DNA of 64,000 nucleotides from NCBI RefSeq assembly GCF_029525555.1, contig NZ_JAPDHZ010000004.1, positions 558,001 through 622,000 on the forward strand, written 5' to 3'. The notes beneath the pieces were generated by a model, which was given only the letters and a program-made list of their open reading frames with translations, was not told the origin of the DNA and did no database searches. A program made the translations under genes and the position numbers. The stretch comes from Cohnella ginsengisoli (GTDB taxonomy: Bacteria > Bacillota > Bacilli > Paenibacillales > Paenibacillaceae). How positions within the stretch are numbered: position 1 is the stretch's first letter; every line of letters begins with the position of its first letter. Below, one piece after another: positions 27,850-37,512 of the stretch.

Positions 27850-28882
27850 ATGAAAACGGTAAAAGCCTTCGGTCCGCAGGATTTGCGCGTCGTCGATCGC
27901 GCGGATCCCGAACTTGGAACCGAGGATGTGCTGGTCGAGACCCGAGCCTGCGGCATTTGCGGATCGGATAAATGGTTCTGGCACGTCGAAACGCCGAGCG
28001 ATTACGTGGCCGGGCACGAGGCCGCCGGCGTGATCGTCAGGACCGGCGCCGGCGTGACCGACTTCAAGCCGGGCGACCGGGTTGCCGTCAACAACGTGAA
28101 GGGCTGCGGCGAATGCGAATCATGCCGCGCGGGACGGTTCGTGCGATGCGGCAGCGCGCCGCTCGTCCATATGGGCTTCGGCTTCGCCGAACGGATGGCG
28201 GTGCCTGCGCGCAACTGCCTGCCGCTCGATCCCGCGATCGACTTCGAGCAGGGCGCGCTGCTGTTCGATAACTGGGGCACGCCTTACGCGGCGTTAAAGC
28301 GAACGCGTCTCGGCGCGGGCGACAGCGTGCTCGTAACGGGCTGCGGACCGATCGGCCTCGCGACCGTGGCGCTATGCAAGGCGAGGGGCGCCGTCGTGGC
28401 GGCCGTCGATCCGATCGCCGCGCGCAGAGAGGCCGCGCTGCGTCTTGGCGCATCCATCGCCTTCTCTCCGGACGAGGCCGCGGCAGGGCGGCTGCGCGAA
28501 GTTGCCGGCGATTCCGGCTTCGGATACGGCATTGACTGCTCGGGCAAGGCGGCCTCCTACGATCTAATCTTCGAGCACATCGCGATCGGGGGGCACGATC
28601 GTCACGATCGGAGAAGGCGCGAAGTTCCCGTTCGACTCGAGCCGTCTCATCCACAAGCATCTCACGCTCGTCGGGTCGCTGTATTCTTCGATGGAAGACG
28701 GCGCCGAGCTGCAGCGGATGGCGGTCGCGGGCGAGCTGGACCCGCTCGCGTTCGTGACGCACCGATTCCGTCTCGCGGACCTGCCGTCCGAATTCGGCAA
28801 GGTGATGGGCGGCGACGAGACGCTGCTTAAGGCAGTCGTATATAATGATGCGCCATTCGAAAACGAACCGGGGAGGACGTAA
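27850..28882 (+). CDS. Zinc-dependent alcohol dehydrogenase family protein (one frameshift as read)
   Basis: Medium-chain dehydrogenase with catalytic-zinc residues in RACGICGSD and AGHEAAG, a structural-zinc lobe CGECESCRAGRFVRC, and the Rossmann motif VTGCGPIGLAT. The frame breaks at G6 28588-28593; with five G it reads HIAIGGTIVTIGEGAKF and continues to the stop at 28880, about 343 residues. ATG 27850 follows ggaggtg. With the isomerase-like gene four bases downstream it probably oxidises a sugar, polyol or inositol derivative. Substrate not determinable. Confidence 0.82.
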
Positions 28883-28885
28883 AGC

Positions 28886-29719
28886 ATGCGATTGGGAAGC
28901 CAGCTTTTCGGAGATACGAGCACGCCTGAATCGTGGGTGAACGAGGTGCTTAAAGGCGGTTACCGTTCCGCCGTTTGTCCCGATTTGACCGATACGTCCG
29001 ACGACGTCGTACGCGCCTATGTGCGAGCGGCGGAGGCGAACGACATTACGATCTCCGAGGTCGGCGCGTGGAGCAATCCGATCAGCCCCGACGAGGCGGT
29101 ACGGCAGGAGGCGCTGGCCCATTGCAAACGGCGGCTAGCGCTCGCGGATGCGATCGGCGCGCGCTGCTGCGTCAATATCGCCGGATCCCGCGGCGAACAA
29201 TGGGACGGTCCGCATCCGGACAACTTTTCGGACGATACCTTCGCGCTGATCGTAGACACCGTACGCGAGATTATCGACGCCGTGCAGCCGACGCGCACGT
29301 ATTTCGCGCTGGAGACGATGCCCTGGATTTTTCCGGATTCCGCCGATACGTATCTCGCGCTCTTAAAAGCGATCGACCGCCGGGCGTTCGCCGTCCATTT
29401 CGACCCGGTCAACATGGTCTCGAGTCCGAGAATCTACTATAACAATGGCGACATGATCCGCGACTTTTTCGCCAAGCTCGGTCCGTATATCCGGAATTGT
29501 CATGCCAAAGACATCAAGCTGGCCGGCAAGCTAACGATGCATTTGGACGAGGTCGTGCCGGGCCGCGGCGGTCTGGACTATCGGACCTTTCTTCGGGAGC
29601 TGAACAAGCTGGACCCGGATACGTCGCTCATCGTCGAACATCTGCATGCGCCAGAAGAAGGCGCGGAAGCGGCGCGTTATATTCGTTCCGTGGCCCGGGA
29701 GCTGGATATTTCTTTATAA
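28886..29719 (+). CDS. Sugar phosphate isomerase/epimerase family TIM-barrel protein
   Basis: 277 residues of the AP-endonuclease-2/xylose-isomerase-like fold. Likely metal-binding acidic and histidine residues occur in FALETMPW (Glu), VHFDPVNM (His/Asp), NCHAKDIKL (His, Asp) and IVEHL (Glu), with GRGGLDYRTFL near the end as in IolE/IolH-like proteins. It starts four bases after the dehydrogenase stop, so the two form a small operon under the palindrome. A role in sugar or polyol conversion is inferred. Confidence 0.82.
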   Translation: MRLGSQLFGDTSTPESWVNEVLKGGYRSAVCPDLTDTSDDVVRAYVRAAEANDITISEVGAWSNPISPDEAVRQEALAHCKRRLALADAIGARCCVNIAGSRGEQWDGPHPDNFSDDTFALIVDTVREIIDAVQPTRTYFALETMPWIFPDSADTYLALLKAIDRRAFAVHFDPVNMVSSPRIYYNNGDMIRDFFAKLGPYIRNCHAKDIKLAGKLTMHLDEVVPGRGGLDYRTFLRELNKLDPDTSLIVEHLHAPEEGAEAARYIRSVARELDISL

Positions 29720-29745
29720 AAAAATGGGCGAAACCGCTCAACGGG

Positions 29746-29772
29746 TGTAACTTTTGGACGCGAAGGCGCGTC
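29746..29772 (+). promoter_or_regulatory. Candidate ECF-sigma promoter
   Basis: TGTAAC (29746-29751), a 17-base spacer and CGTC (29769-29772) match the general ECF pattern (-35 with AAC, -10 CGTC). It precedes the stalk-domain gene by about 58 bases. No sigma-A type promoter is evident in this gap. Confidence 0.42.
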
Positions 29773-29829
29773 AGTGACCATGCAAAGGCTTGATCACTAC
29801 ACATCGCGCGTACAGAAGGGAGCATCATT

Positions 29830-30937
29830 ATGAAAAAACAGAAATGGATCATACTTGCGACCGCGGCCGGGCTTCTCGCCGCGACGGGCGCCAGCGCGGC
29901 GGGACTCGTCGAGAAAGTGACCGGCCAGCTCCGCGGCGATATCTCCGTCACAGTGAACGGTGAACAAACGCAGCTTCATCCGGTATATATCAACGGAAAG
30001 GCTTATATACCGGTTCGCGATGCGGCCGAAGCTTTCGGTTACGGCATCACGTGGAATCAAAAGCAGTTGGATCTGACGAGCAAACAAACGCCTCCGGCGG
30101 AAGAAGCCGGCTATATTACGACCTCCGGGGTCGTAGCAAGCGCGACCGCGACCGCGGACGGCGGCGTCAGGCTCGAAGTGCTCGGTACCGGGCCGAATGC
30201 TTGGATCATCCTGACGGCCGACGCCAAGTCGACCATCTCCGATGCGGACGGCAAGAAGATCGCGGCAGCCGACCTCAAAGCCGGCATGCACGTCGTCGCC
30301 GAATACGGACCCGTCATCGCCATGAGCTATCCAGGGCAATCCCATGCAGCTTCCGTCACCGTAACGGCCGAGCGGCTCGTCAAGGAATCGGCCGTCTATT
30401 CCATTGAAAAAGCGGACGGAGGCTGGAAGATCCGATTCTCCGAATTGAAAAACGGCGTCGATACGCCCGTGCTTACCCTCCAGTCCGGCAAAGAAACGCG
30501 TCTCGTCGACAAGGAAGGCCGGCCGGCCGATTGGACGCAGCTTAAGCCCGGCACGCCGGTGCGGGCGTACTACGGCCCGACGGTTACCGAAGGCCAGGCC
30601 GCGCCGATCGATACGGTCGTCGTGCTGGAGGCACAGCCGACCGCCGAGCAGATCGCGGCTTACCGCGAGATCGCCTGGAAGCTCGTGCCGGCGGAGCAGA
30701 TGCCGCACCTGCTGACCAAAAAAGAATGAAGCCCAGGTGGCCGTCATAGAACCGGACAGCGCCGGACTGATGCCTGCGGGCGACGCCGAGAAGAAGCGCG
30801 TCGAGGAGATCAAAGCTGCCGGCGGCAAGCTGATCGCCGTTTATTACAGCACGGATCAGGACGCGTTGATCGGACCGCTCACGATCGTGTTCGACCCGGA
30901 GACGGAGAAGCTGCTCGGCTTTTTCATGAGACGATAA
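29830..30937 (+). CDS. Secreted copper-amine-oxidase-N-terminal (stalk) domain protein (one frameshift as read)
   Basis: A signal peptide (MKKQKW, hydrophobic core, cleavage near SAAG) is followed by a stalk domain, ISVTVNGEQTQLHPVYING then AYIPVRDAAEAFGY. Repeated beta-rich segments follow, with no catalytic motif I recognise. The frame stops at 30729, but removing one A from A6 30718-30723 gives LLTKKNEAQVAVIEPDS and continues to 30937, adding a helix-strand tail (AEKKRVEEIKAAGG, GPLTIVFDPETEKLLGFF). The full protein would be about 368 residues. Such proteins are surface-exposed in Paenibacillaceae; function unknown. Confidence 0.75.
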
Positions 30938-30952
30938 CCGCTCCTCCCGCCG

Positions 30953-30993
30953 GAACCCATGGCCTCGTTTTCCCGAGGCATGGGTTCTTTTTT
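30953..30993 (+). terminator. Rho-independent terminator
   Basis: aacccatg-gcctcg / cgaggc-atgggtt stem followed by TTTTTT, ending the stalk-domain transcript. Confidence 0.88.
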
Positions 30994-31013
30994 ATAGTGT
31001 TAAGGTATTTGCC

Positions 31014-31042
31014 TTGACAACGTCCGGGCGAAAGCTTATGAT
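31014..31042 (+). promoter_or_regulatory. Sigma-A promoter of the ylxM-ffh operon
   Basis: TTGACA (31014-31019), a 17-base spacer and TATGAT (31037-31042), about 57 bases before the ylxM start. Confidence 0.8.
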
Positions 31043-31098
31043 AGTTTTCGGACGCGGCGTGTCAAGTCGTTTCCCTTGACAGCATAGGAGTGATCGTG

Positions 31099-31461
31099 AT
31101 GCAAGGAGAGCGCGCACTCGCGAAGACGACCCGGATGAACATGCTGTTCGATTTTTACGGGCCGCTGCTGACCGACAAGCAGCAGACGTTTCTGAAGTTT
31201 TATTACCACGACGATTACTCGCTCGGCGAGATCGCTTCGGACTTCGAGATCAGCCGGCAGGCGGTATACGAGCATCTGAAGCGGGCGGAGCAGGCGCTTG
31301 AGAGCTACGAGGACAAGCTCGGGCTCATGGCGCGGCACGTTCGGCTTCACGGCTGGCTGGACGCGCTCGACCGCCAGATCGGCGGGCTCCCGGAGCCGCA
31401 CCGCGAGGCGTTGGCCAGGACGGCCGCAGGCCTCCGCGGATCGGAAGACGGCGAGCTTTGA
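31099..31461 (+). CDS. ylxM: YlxM, putative DNA-binding protein of the SRP operon
   Basis: 120 residues of the UPF0122 family, with the sigma-70 region-4-like helix-turn-helix [30 protein letters not shown] 31099 is chosen because aggag lies eight bases upstream; GTG 31090 is the alternative. YlxM modulates SRP function in streptococci. It precedes ffh, as in B. subtilis. Confidence 0.9.
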   Translation: MQGERALAKTTRMNMLFDFYGPLLTDKQQTFLKFYYHDDYSLGEIASDFEISRQAVYEHLKRAEQALESYEDKLGLMARHVRLHGWLDALDRQIGGLPEPHREALARTAAGLRGSEDGEL

Positions 31462-31531
31462 ACGCGAACCCGACTAATGATATGATTGAACGAATAGATG
31501 CGAGATTTTTGAAGAAGGGAGGGACCGGCTT

Positions 31532-32917
31532 ATGGCATTCGAGGGATTGACGACAAGGCTTCAGAACGTGTTCGGCAAGCTGCGGGGCAAGGGCAAGCTG
31601 TCCGAGGACGACGTCAACGAGGCGATGCGCGAGGTGCGGCTGGCGCTGCTGGAGGCCGACGTTAACTTCAAGGTCGTCAAGGACTTCATCGCCAAAGTGA
31701 AGGAAAAGGCCGTCGGCCAGGAAGTGACGAAGAGCTTCACGCCCGGCATGGTCGTGGTCGATATCGTTCACAAGGAATTGATCGAGCTGATGGGCGGCAC
31801 CCAGTCCAAGCTCGCGAAGTCGAACCGGCCTCCTACGGTCGTCCTGATGGCAGGCCTGCAGGGCGCGGGCAAGACGACGCTCGTGGGCAAGCTGGCGAAG
31901 CTGTTGCAGTCGCAGAACCACAAGCCGCTGCTCGTGGCAGGCGATATTTATCGCCCCGCCGCGATTAAGCAGCTCGAGGTGCTCGGCGGGCAGATCGACG
32001 TGCCGGTATTCTCCCTGGGCGACCAGGTCAGCCCGGTCGAGATCGCCCGGCAGGGCGTGGCGCGCGCCAAGGAAGAGGGCCGCGACTACGTGCTGATCGA
32101 TACCGCGGGCCGGCTGCAGATCGACGAAGCGCTCATGGAAGAGATCAAGCAGATCCACGCGGCGGTTAATCCGGACGAGGTGCTGCTGGTCGTCGACGCC
32201 ATGACCGGCCAGGAGGCCGTCAACGTGGCCAAGAGCTTCCACGAGCAGCTCGCGCTGACCGGCGTCGTGCTGACCAAGCTTGACGGCGACACCCGCGGCG
32301 GCGCCGCGCTGTCGGTCAAGGCGGTCACGGGCTGCCCGATCAAGTTCGCCTCCACGGGCGAGAAGATCGACCAGCTCGAGGCATTCCACCCCGACCGGAT
32401 GGCGTCGCGGATCCTCGGCATGGGCGACATGCTGTCGCTCATCGAGAAGGCGCAGACGAACATCGACGAGGAAAAGGCGAAGGAGCTCGAGCGCAAGATG
32501 CGCACGGCCGAGTTCACCTTCGACGACTTCCTCGAGCAGATGGAGCAGGTCCGCAAGATGGGGCCGCTCGACCAGCTGCTCGACATGATGCCCGGCATGA
32601 ACAAGCTGAAGGCCAATCCGAACTTCAAGATCGACGAAAAGCAGATCTCGCGCACCGAAGCGATCGCCAAGTCGATGACGAAGGCGGAGAAGCAGAAGCC
32701 CGATATGATCAACTACAGCAGGCGCAAGCGGATCGCGGCCGGCAGCGGCACGACCGTCGCCGACGTGAACCGGCTGCTCAAGCAGTTCGAGGACATGAAG
32801 AAGATGATGAAGCAATTCTCCGGCATGATGGGACCGAAGGGACCCAAGGGCGGGATGAAGGGCCTCAAGAATCTGCTCGGCGGCAAAGGCGGCAAGGGCA
32901 TGAAGTTTCCTTTCTAA
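31532..32917 (+). CDS. ffh: Signal recognition particle protein Ffh
   Basis: 461 residues. The N domain is followed by the GTPase G domain (GLQGAGKTT P-loop, DTAGR, TKLDGD) and the methionine-rich M domain with the RNA-binding SRRKRIAAGSG motif. A C-terminal Gly/Lys/Met-rich tail is typical. It binds signal peptides and 4.5S/scRNA and targets proteins to FtsY and SecYEG. It heads the conserved run with rpsP, khpA, rimM and trmD. Confidence 0.98.
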   Translation: MAFEGLTTRLQNVFGKLRGKGKLSEDDVNEAMREVRLALLEADVNFKVVKDFIAKVKEKAVGQEVTKSFTPGMVVVDIVHKELIELMGGTQSKLAKSNRPPTVVLMAGLQGAGKTTLVGKLAKLLQSQNHKPLLVAGDIYRPAAIKQLEVLGGQIDVPVFSLGDQVSPVEIARQGVARAKEEGRDYVLIDTAGRLQIDEALMEEIKQIHAAVNPDEVLLVVDAMTGQEAVNVAKSFHEQLALTGVVLTKLDGDTRGGAALSVKAVTGCPIKFASTGEKIDQLEAFHPDRMASRILGMGDMLSLIEKAQTNIDEEKAKELERKMRTAEFTFDDFLEQMEQVRKMGPLDQLLDMMPGMNKLKANPNFKIDEKQISRTEAIAKSMTKAEKQKPDMINYSRRKRIAAGSGTTVADVNRLLKQFEDMKKMMKQFSGMMGPKGPKGGMKGLKNLLGGKGGKGMKFPF

Positions 32918-32959
32918 TTCGCAAGGATCGAGATCTCGTTAAGGAGGTGAAAGTTTAAA

Positions 32960-33232
32960 ATGGCAACTCGCATTCGTCTTAAGCGTATGGGCGCTCACAA
33001 AGCCCCTTTCTACCGCGTGGTCGTAGCTGATTCCCGCTCCCCGCGCGACGGCCGCTTCATCGAGGAGATCGGCATCTACAACCCGGTCGCTCAACCGGCC
33101 GAAGTGAAGATCGACGAGGAGAAGGCGCTGAAGTGGCTGCAATCCGGCGCGCAAGCGTCCGATACGGTCCGCAATCTCCTGAGCAAGGCTGGCGTTCTGA
33201 AGAAGTTCCACGAATCCAAGCTCTCGAAGTAA
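32960..33232 (+). CDS. rpsP: 30S ribosomal protein S16
   Basis: 90 residues starting [21 protein letters not shown] with the [16 protein letters not shown] motif of S16. A strong Shine-Dalgarno (aaggaggtga) precedes ATG. It follows ffh and is followed by khpA, the conserved order. Confidence 0.98.
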   Translation: MATRIRLKRMGAHKAPFYRVVVADSRSPRDGRFIEEIGIYNPVAQPAEVKIDEEKALKWLQSGAQASDTVRNLLSKAGVLKKFHESKLSK

Positions 33233-33263
33233 GACGTCGGATTTTTCCCGGAGGCTAACGGCC

Positions 33264-33497
33264 ATGGAACGACTCATACGGGTTATTGCACAGGCATTGG
33301 TGGATCATCCGGAAGACGTACGAATTCAGGTCAAGGAAGACGCGCGAGGCCTGGTGTACGAGCTTACCGTTCATCCCGGCGATGTCGGCAAGGTCATCGG
33401 CAAGCAGGGGCGGATCGCGAAGGCGCTGCGCACGGTCGTCTCGTCCGCCGCGGTCAAGACCCACAAACGCGTCATCGTGGACATCGTATCCGAATAG
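33264..33497 (+). CDS. khpA: KH-domain RNA-binding protein KhpA (YlqC)
   Basis: 77 residues, a single KH domain with the GKQGRIAKALRTVV segment carrying the GxxG loop. KhpA pairs with KhpB (Jag) and binds RNA. ATG 33264 follows ggaggc. Confidence 0.93.
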   Translation: MERLIRVIAQALVDHPEDVRIQVKEDARGLVYELTVHPGDVGKVIGKQGRIAKALRTVVSSAAVKTHKRVIVDIVSE

Positions 33498-33617
33498 CAG
33501 GCAGCTGAAGTCCGGGCGCGCGAACAGCGTACCGGGCTTTTTCGTCCTTTTGAGCTGAATGAAGGCGTATGCGCAGGCAGCGCATCGGGATATTCTATCG
33601 TAAAAGGGGGCGTTCCC

Positions 33618-34142
33618 TTGTCAGAGCAACAACTGTTGAACGTCGGCAAAATCGTCAATACGCACGGCGTGCGGGGCGAGATCAAGGTGTGGCCGCAAAC
33701 GGACTTTCCCGAAGTCAGGTTCCGCGCGGGCAGCCGGCTCCTCCTCGTGAACCCGGAAGCCGGCGGACAGCCTGCGGAGGTCGAGGTCGTGAGCGCCCGC
33801 GAGCAAAAAAACATGTTCGTGGTGCGGCTGAAGGGCTGGGACGACATCAACCAGGTCGAGAAGTACAAAGGCTGGGAGCTGAAAGTCGAAGCCGCAGACC
33901 GCGTGGAGCTGGAAGAAGACGAATATTATTTGAGCGATATCGTCGGCTGCGCCGTCGTCACCGAGGAAGGCGAGGCGCTCGGCTTCGTCAAGGAGATTCT
34001 GTCCCCTGGCGCGAACGATGTCTGGGTCGTCAAGCGTCCGAAGGGCGGAGATCTGCTGCTGCCGTATATTGACGAGGTCGTCAAGGAAGTCGACATCGCC
34101 GCCCGCAAGGTCAAAGTTCATTTGATGGAAGGATTGCTCTGA
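33618..34142 (+). CDS. rimM: Ribosome maturation factor RimM
   Basis: 174 residues with [18 protein letters not shown] at the N-terminus and the PRC-barrel domain ([27 protein letters not shown]). It assists 30S assembly near S19. The TTG start is preceded by aaaggggg; trmD begins two bases after the stop. Confidence 0.95.
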   Translation: MSEQQLLNVGKIVNTHGVRGEIKVWPQTDFPEVRFRAGSRLLLVNPEAGGQPAEVEVVSAREQKNMFVVRLKGWDDINQVEKYKGWELKVEAADRVELEEDEYYLSDIVGCAVVTEEGEALGFVKEILSPGANDVWVVKRPKGGDLLLPYIDEVVKEVDIAARKVKVHLMEGLL

Positions 34143-34144
34143 CG

Positions 34145-34985
34145 ATGCGCGTAGACGTTCTGACGCTTTTCCCGGAGATGATCGAAGGCGTGTTCGGCAG
34201 CAGCATCTTGGGCAAAGCGCGCGATCGCGGGCTCGTCTCTCTGAATACGGTGAACTTTCGCGACTACGCCAACAACAAGCATAATACCGTCGACGACACG
34301 CCTTACGGGGGGCGGGGGCGGCATGGTGCTGAAGCCGGACCCGATTTTCGCTGCCGTAGAGGCGGTGACGGGAAGAAAAGCGCTGCCCGAACCGGGCGAC
34401 AATGCGGCCGAGGCTGGGGCGCTAGCTCCGGAGTCGGAGATAGAAGGACAGGCAGAGACGGAAGGCTCGCGTCCGCCGCGCGTCATTCTGATGTGCCCGC
34501 AAGGAGAGACGTTCACGCAGTCGAAAGCGCAGGAGTTGTCCCGGGAGGCGCATCTCATCTTCATCTGCGGACATTACGAGGGCTACGACGAGCGTATCCG
34601 AAGCCATCTGGTGACGGACGAGCTGTCGATCGGGGATTACGTGCTCACGGGCGGAGAGCTGCCCGCCATGACCGTCGTCGACGCGGTCGTCAGGCTGCTG
34701 CCCGGCGTGCTGGGCAACGAGAGCTCCGCCGTCACCGACTCGTTCAGCGACGGCCTGCTTGAATACCCCCATTATACGCGTCCCGTTAATTTCCGCGGCC
34801 TTCAAGTACCGGACGTGCTGCTGTCGGGCCATCATGCGGAGATCGACAAATGGCGCAGGCAGCAATCGCTGCTGCGGACGCATGCTCGCCGACCGGAGCT
34901 GCTGGATCGTGCGGAGCTGACCGACAAGGAGAAAAAATGGCTCCAGGGCGCTGTTCACTCGCGGGACGAGAACGACGCTCGCTAA
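34145..34985 (+). CDS. trmD: tRNA (guanine37-N1)-methyltransferase TrmD (frameshift as read; unusual insert)
   Basis: Starts [12 protein letters not shown] and carries the SPOUT-knot motifs [12 protein letters not shown] and [15 protein letters not shown]. The frame breaks at G6 34307-34312; with five G it reads [17 protein letters not shown], exactly the conserved TrmD loop, giving about 279 residues. That is longer than the usual 240-250 because a Pro/Glu/Ala-rich insert of about 30 residues (after [11 protein letters not shown], up to RPPRVIL) precedes the MCPQG strand. TrmD is essential for reading-frame maintenance, so the break is almost surely a base-call error. Confidence 0.93.
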
Positions 34986-35039
34986 GGCGTCCTTTCCTCG
35001 GCGATGCGCAGTTTGCCGTCTGCTTGCATAAATTCGGAC

Positions 35040-35068
35040 TTGAATGCGGCGGGCGTTTGTGATAAAAT
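35040..35068 (+). promoter_or_regulatory. Sigma-A promoter of rplS
   Basis: TTGAAT (35040-35045), a 17-base spacer and TAAAAT (35063-35068). It gives a leader of about 145 bases before rplS, consistent with a regulated ribosomal-protein transcript. Confidence 0.65.
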
Positions 35069-35075
35069 TTCAAAT

Positions 35076-35219
35076 GTTGTGTATGTCGAAGCCTATGTTC
35101 GGCCTCGTGCCGCGAGGTTAAGGCATGATTAATCGGGCGGTCCTCTGCGCGCTACGATCCGGATACGAAGATTCGGGGGAGCGGCACGAACGTCTATGGC
35201 GGAAGGAGGGGACACCCCC
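35076..35219 (+). ncRNA. 5' leader of rplS, possible L19 autoregulatory element
   Basis: A leader of about 145 bases precedes rplS. Firmicute L19 leaders are a known autoregulatory class, but I cannot verify the consensus by eye. Visible structure: the Shine-Dalgarno (ggagggg) forms gggg-aca-cccc (35208-35218) directly before ATG 35220, which could hide it. Confidence 0.3.
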
Positions 35220-35561
35220 ATGAGTCTGATTCAAACGATCACCCAAGAGCAACTGCGCAAGGACATTCCGGCATTCCGTCCTGGCGACACGCTGAAGGTT
35301 CACGTTAAAGTCGTCGAGGGTTCCCGCGAGCGGGTACAACTTTTCGAAGGCGTCGTGATCAAGCGTCGCGGCGGCGGGATCAGCGAGACCTTTACGGTTC
35401 GCAAGATTTCCTACGGCGTCGGCGTCGAGCGTACTTTCCCGGTTCACTCGCCCCGCATCGAGAAGATCGAAGTGGCGCGCCGCGGTAAGGTTCGCCGTGC
35501 GAAGCTCTACTACCTGCGCAACCTGCGCGGCAAGGCAGCTCGCATCAAGGAAATTCGATAA
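35220..35561 (+). CDS. rplS: 50S ribosomal protein L19
   Basis: 113 residues; [38 protein letters not shown] and the basic tail [19 protein letters not shown] are signatures of L19. ATG 35220 is chosen by the aaggagggg site. It ends in a good terminator. Confidence 0.98.
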   Translation: MSLIQTITQEQLRKDIPAFRPGDTLKVHVKVVEGSRERVQLFEGVVIKRRGGGISETFTVRKISYGVGVERTFPVHSPRIEKIEVARRGKVRRAKLYYLRNLRGKAARIKEIR

Positions 35562-35571
35562 TGAAAAAGCA

Positions 35572-35604
35572 AGGGGGCTTGGCATTCGTTCAAGCCCTCT
35601 TTTT
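35572..35604 (+). terminator. Rho-independent terminator after rplS
   Basis: agggggcttg...caagccctct hairpin with a T-tract immediately after. Confidence 0.85.
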
Positions 35605-35697
35605 GCGTTCTTCGCGCAAGCGAATACATACCCTGCGGCGGGTATACTTAGCTGAGGCAGAAATGAGGCGAGCTTATGGATCAATCTGACAAACGGA

Positions 35698-36414
35698 ATG
35701 AATGGGAGCAAACGGGGGAGCGCGTTCGGCGATTCGTCCGTACCCGGCTCGCCTTCCGGGCAATCCGTTCCGGAAGCTTCCCCTGGGGAGCCCGGCGCGA
35801 ACGGGGCGCCTCCGCCCTCGCCCGGCGCCGGCAAGTCCAAAGCCGGCAGAGAAGCCGTCGAATGGGTCAAGGCGCTGGCGATCGCGGGCGTGCTCGTCGT
35901 ATTGATACGCTGGCTGCTGTTCAACCCGTTTATCGTCGACGGCGAGTCGATGCAGCCGAACTTCTGGAACGGCGAACGGATCATCGTGAACAAGGCTTTG
36001 TACGATATTCGCAAGCCGAAGGCCGGGGAGGTCATCGTCTTTCACGTGCCGGACGAGCACAGGGACTATATCAAGCGGGTCATCGCCGTCGGCGGCGATA
36101 CCGTCAAGGTCCAGGGCGACGACGTGTACGTCAACGGTACGAAGATTAAGGAACCGTATTTGCAGGATACGTACGACGAGATGCATGCGTCCGGTCAGCT
36201 GTACAACGATGAAAGATGGAGCAGCGACTTCCCGAACGAGACGTTCCCCGACGGCAAGGTGCCGAACGGCATGCTGTACGTCATGGGCGACAACCGTCCG
36301 AACAGCAAGGACAGCCGCATGATCGGCTATGTGCCGATCGACCGCGTCGTCGGCCGGGCCGAGCTCGTCTTCTGGCCGCTCGACAAGATCAAATATATCG
36401 GCAAAGGGTATTGA
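35698..36414 (+). CDS. lepB: Type I signal peptidase
   Basis: As-read numbering: a Pro/Ser/Gly-rich cytoplasmic segment (1-50), one membrane anchor (about 56-75), the nucleophile in GESMQP (Ser84) and the general base Lys126 in RDYIKRVIAVGGD; GDNRPNSKDSR closes the catalytic core. It removes signal peptides outside the membrane. ATG 35698 has no ribosome binding site. An alternative is ATG 35676, joined by removing one G from G5 35714-35718, giving MDQSDKRNEWEQTGSAFG; this has a gaggcga site upstream and fits the pattern of base errors. The N-terminus is therefore uncertain. Confidence 0.93.
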   Translation: MNGSKRGSAFGDSSVPGSPSGQSVPEASPGEPGANGAPPPSPGAGKSKAGREAVEWVKALAIAGVLVVLIRWLLFNPFIVDGESMQPNFWNGERIIVNKALYDIRKPKAGEVIVFHVPDEHRDYIKRVIAVGGDTVKVQGDDVYVNGTKIKEPYLQDTYDEMHASGQLYNDERWSSDFPNETFPDGKVPNGMLYVMGDNRPNSKDSRMIGYVPIDRVVGRAELVFWPLDKIKYIGKGY

Positions 36415-36510
36415 GCCGTACTTGACGCGATGCGTCTTGGATGACGGCGACGGCTGCCGAATAGACAAGCGGGCGCTGCCTGAGACGCATACTTAAGGAG
36501 GCCGTTTCAT

Positions 36511-37380
36511 TTGACCATCCAATGGTTCCCCGGTCATATGACCCGGGCCAAAAGGCAAATCGAAGAAAAGCTTAAACTGATCGACGTCGTATTCGAACTG
36601 CTGGACGCGCGCATCCCCGAAGCGAGCCGCAATCCAATGATCGACGAGATCGTGGGCGGCAAGCCCAGGCTCATTTTGCTGAACAAGGCGGACCTGGCAG
36701 ACCCGGTCGCGAACGCGGCTTGGTTGGCTCACTACCAGGCGCTCGGTCATAGCGCGCTCCTGATCGACTCCAGCACCGGCACGGGCGTCAAGGATATCGC
36801 GGTTCGCGTCCAGGCGCTGCTTAAGGAAAAGACCGATCGGCAGATCGCAAAAGGCCTTAAGCCGAGGCCCGCCCGCGCTTTGATCGTCGGCATTCCGAAT
36901 GTAGGGAAGTCTACGCTGATCAACAAGCTGGCAGGACGAAGCGCGGCGGTAACCGGCGACAAGCCCGGCGTCACGAAGGGCCAGCAGTGGATCCGAACGG
37001 GCGGCGGACTTGAGCTGCTGGACACGCCGGGTATCTTGTGGCCGAAGTTCGAGGATGCCGATGTCGGCTTCAGGCTGGCCGCTACGGGCGCGATCAAAGA
37101 AGAAGTGCTCCACGTGGACGAGGTCGGCTGTACGCTGATCCGTTATCTGGCTGATGCGTACAGGGACACGATGGTCGAACGCTACGGATTGGACGCGCTC
37201 CCTGCGACGCTTCCGGATATGGCGTCGGCGGCGGACGTGCTGGCCGACATCGGCCGGCGCCGGGGCTGCCTCGGCAGCGGCGGTCACGTGGACTACGACA
37301 AGGCCGCGGGCGTTCTGCTGCGCGATCTGCGTTCCGGCAAGCTGGGGCGGATTTCGCTCGAATCGCCTGTAATCAGTTGA
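36511..37380 (+). CDS. rbgA: Ribosome biogenesis GTPase RbgA (YlqF)
   Basis: 289 residues with circularly permuted GTPase motifs: NKAD (58-61) precedes the P-loop GIPNVGKS (127-134) and DTPG (171-174). The N-terminal IQWFPGHMTRAKRQI is typical. It matures the 50S subunit. The TTG start at 36511 lies eight bases after aaggagg. Confidence 0.96.
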   Translation: MTIQWFPGHMTRAKRQIEEKLKLIDVVFELLDARIPEASRNPMIDEIVGGKPRLILLNKADLADPVANAAWLAHYQALGHSALLIDSSTGTGVKDIAVRVQALLKEKTDRQIAKGLKPRPARALIVGIPNVGKSTLINKLAGRSAAVTGDKPGVTKGQQWIRTGGGLELLDTPGILWPKFEDADVGFRLAATGAIKEEVLHVDEVGCTLIRYLADAYRDTMVERYGLDALPATLPDMASAADVLADIGRRRGCLGSGGHVDYDKAAGVLLRDLRSGKLGRISLESPVIS

Positions 37381-37381
37381 A

Positions 37382-37414
37382 GGCTCGTCGACTTCGGTCG
37401 GCGGGTCTTTTTTT
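37382..37414 (+). terminator. Rho-independent terminator after rbgA
   Basis: An 11-bp stem with G-U pairs closed by a ttcg tetraloop, followed by seven T. Confidence 0.85.
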
Positions 37415-37512
37415 ATAGGGGCGATTGAATGGCGAAAAACAGTTGCCGGATCGACGCAGTTGACGGACAATAGAAGACAGAACAAATACGAACGCAGGCA
37501 TCGAAGGCGGAG

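Noticed and set aside
34307-34312. Programmed frameshifting in trmD
   Set aside because: No slippery heptamer with downstream structure is needed; the same one-base excess occurs in unrelated genes throughout the window.
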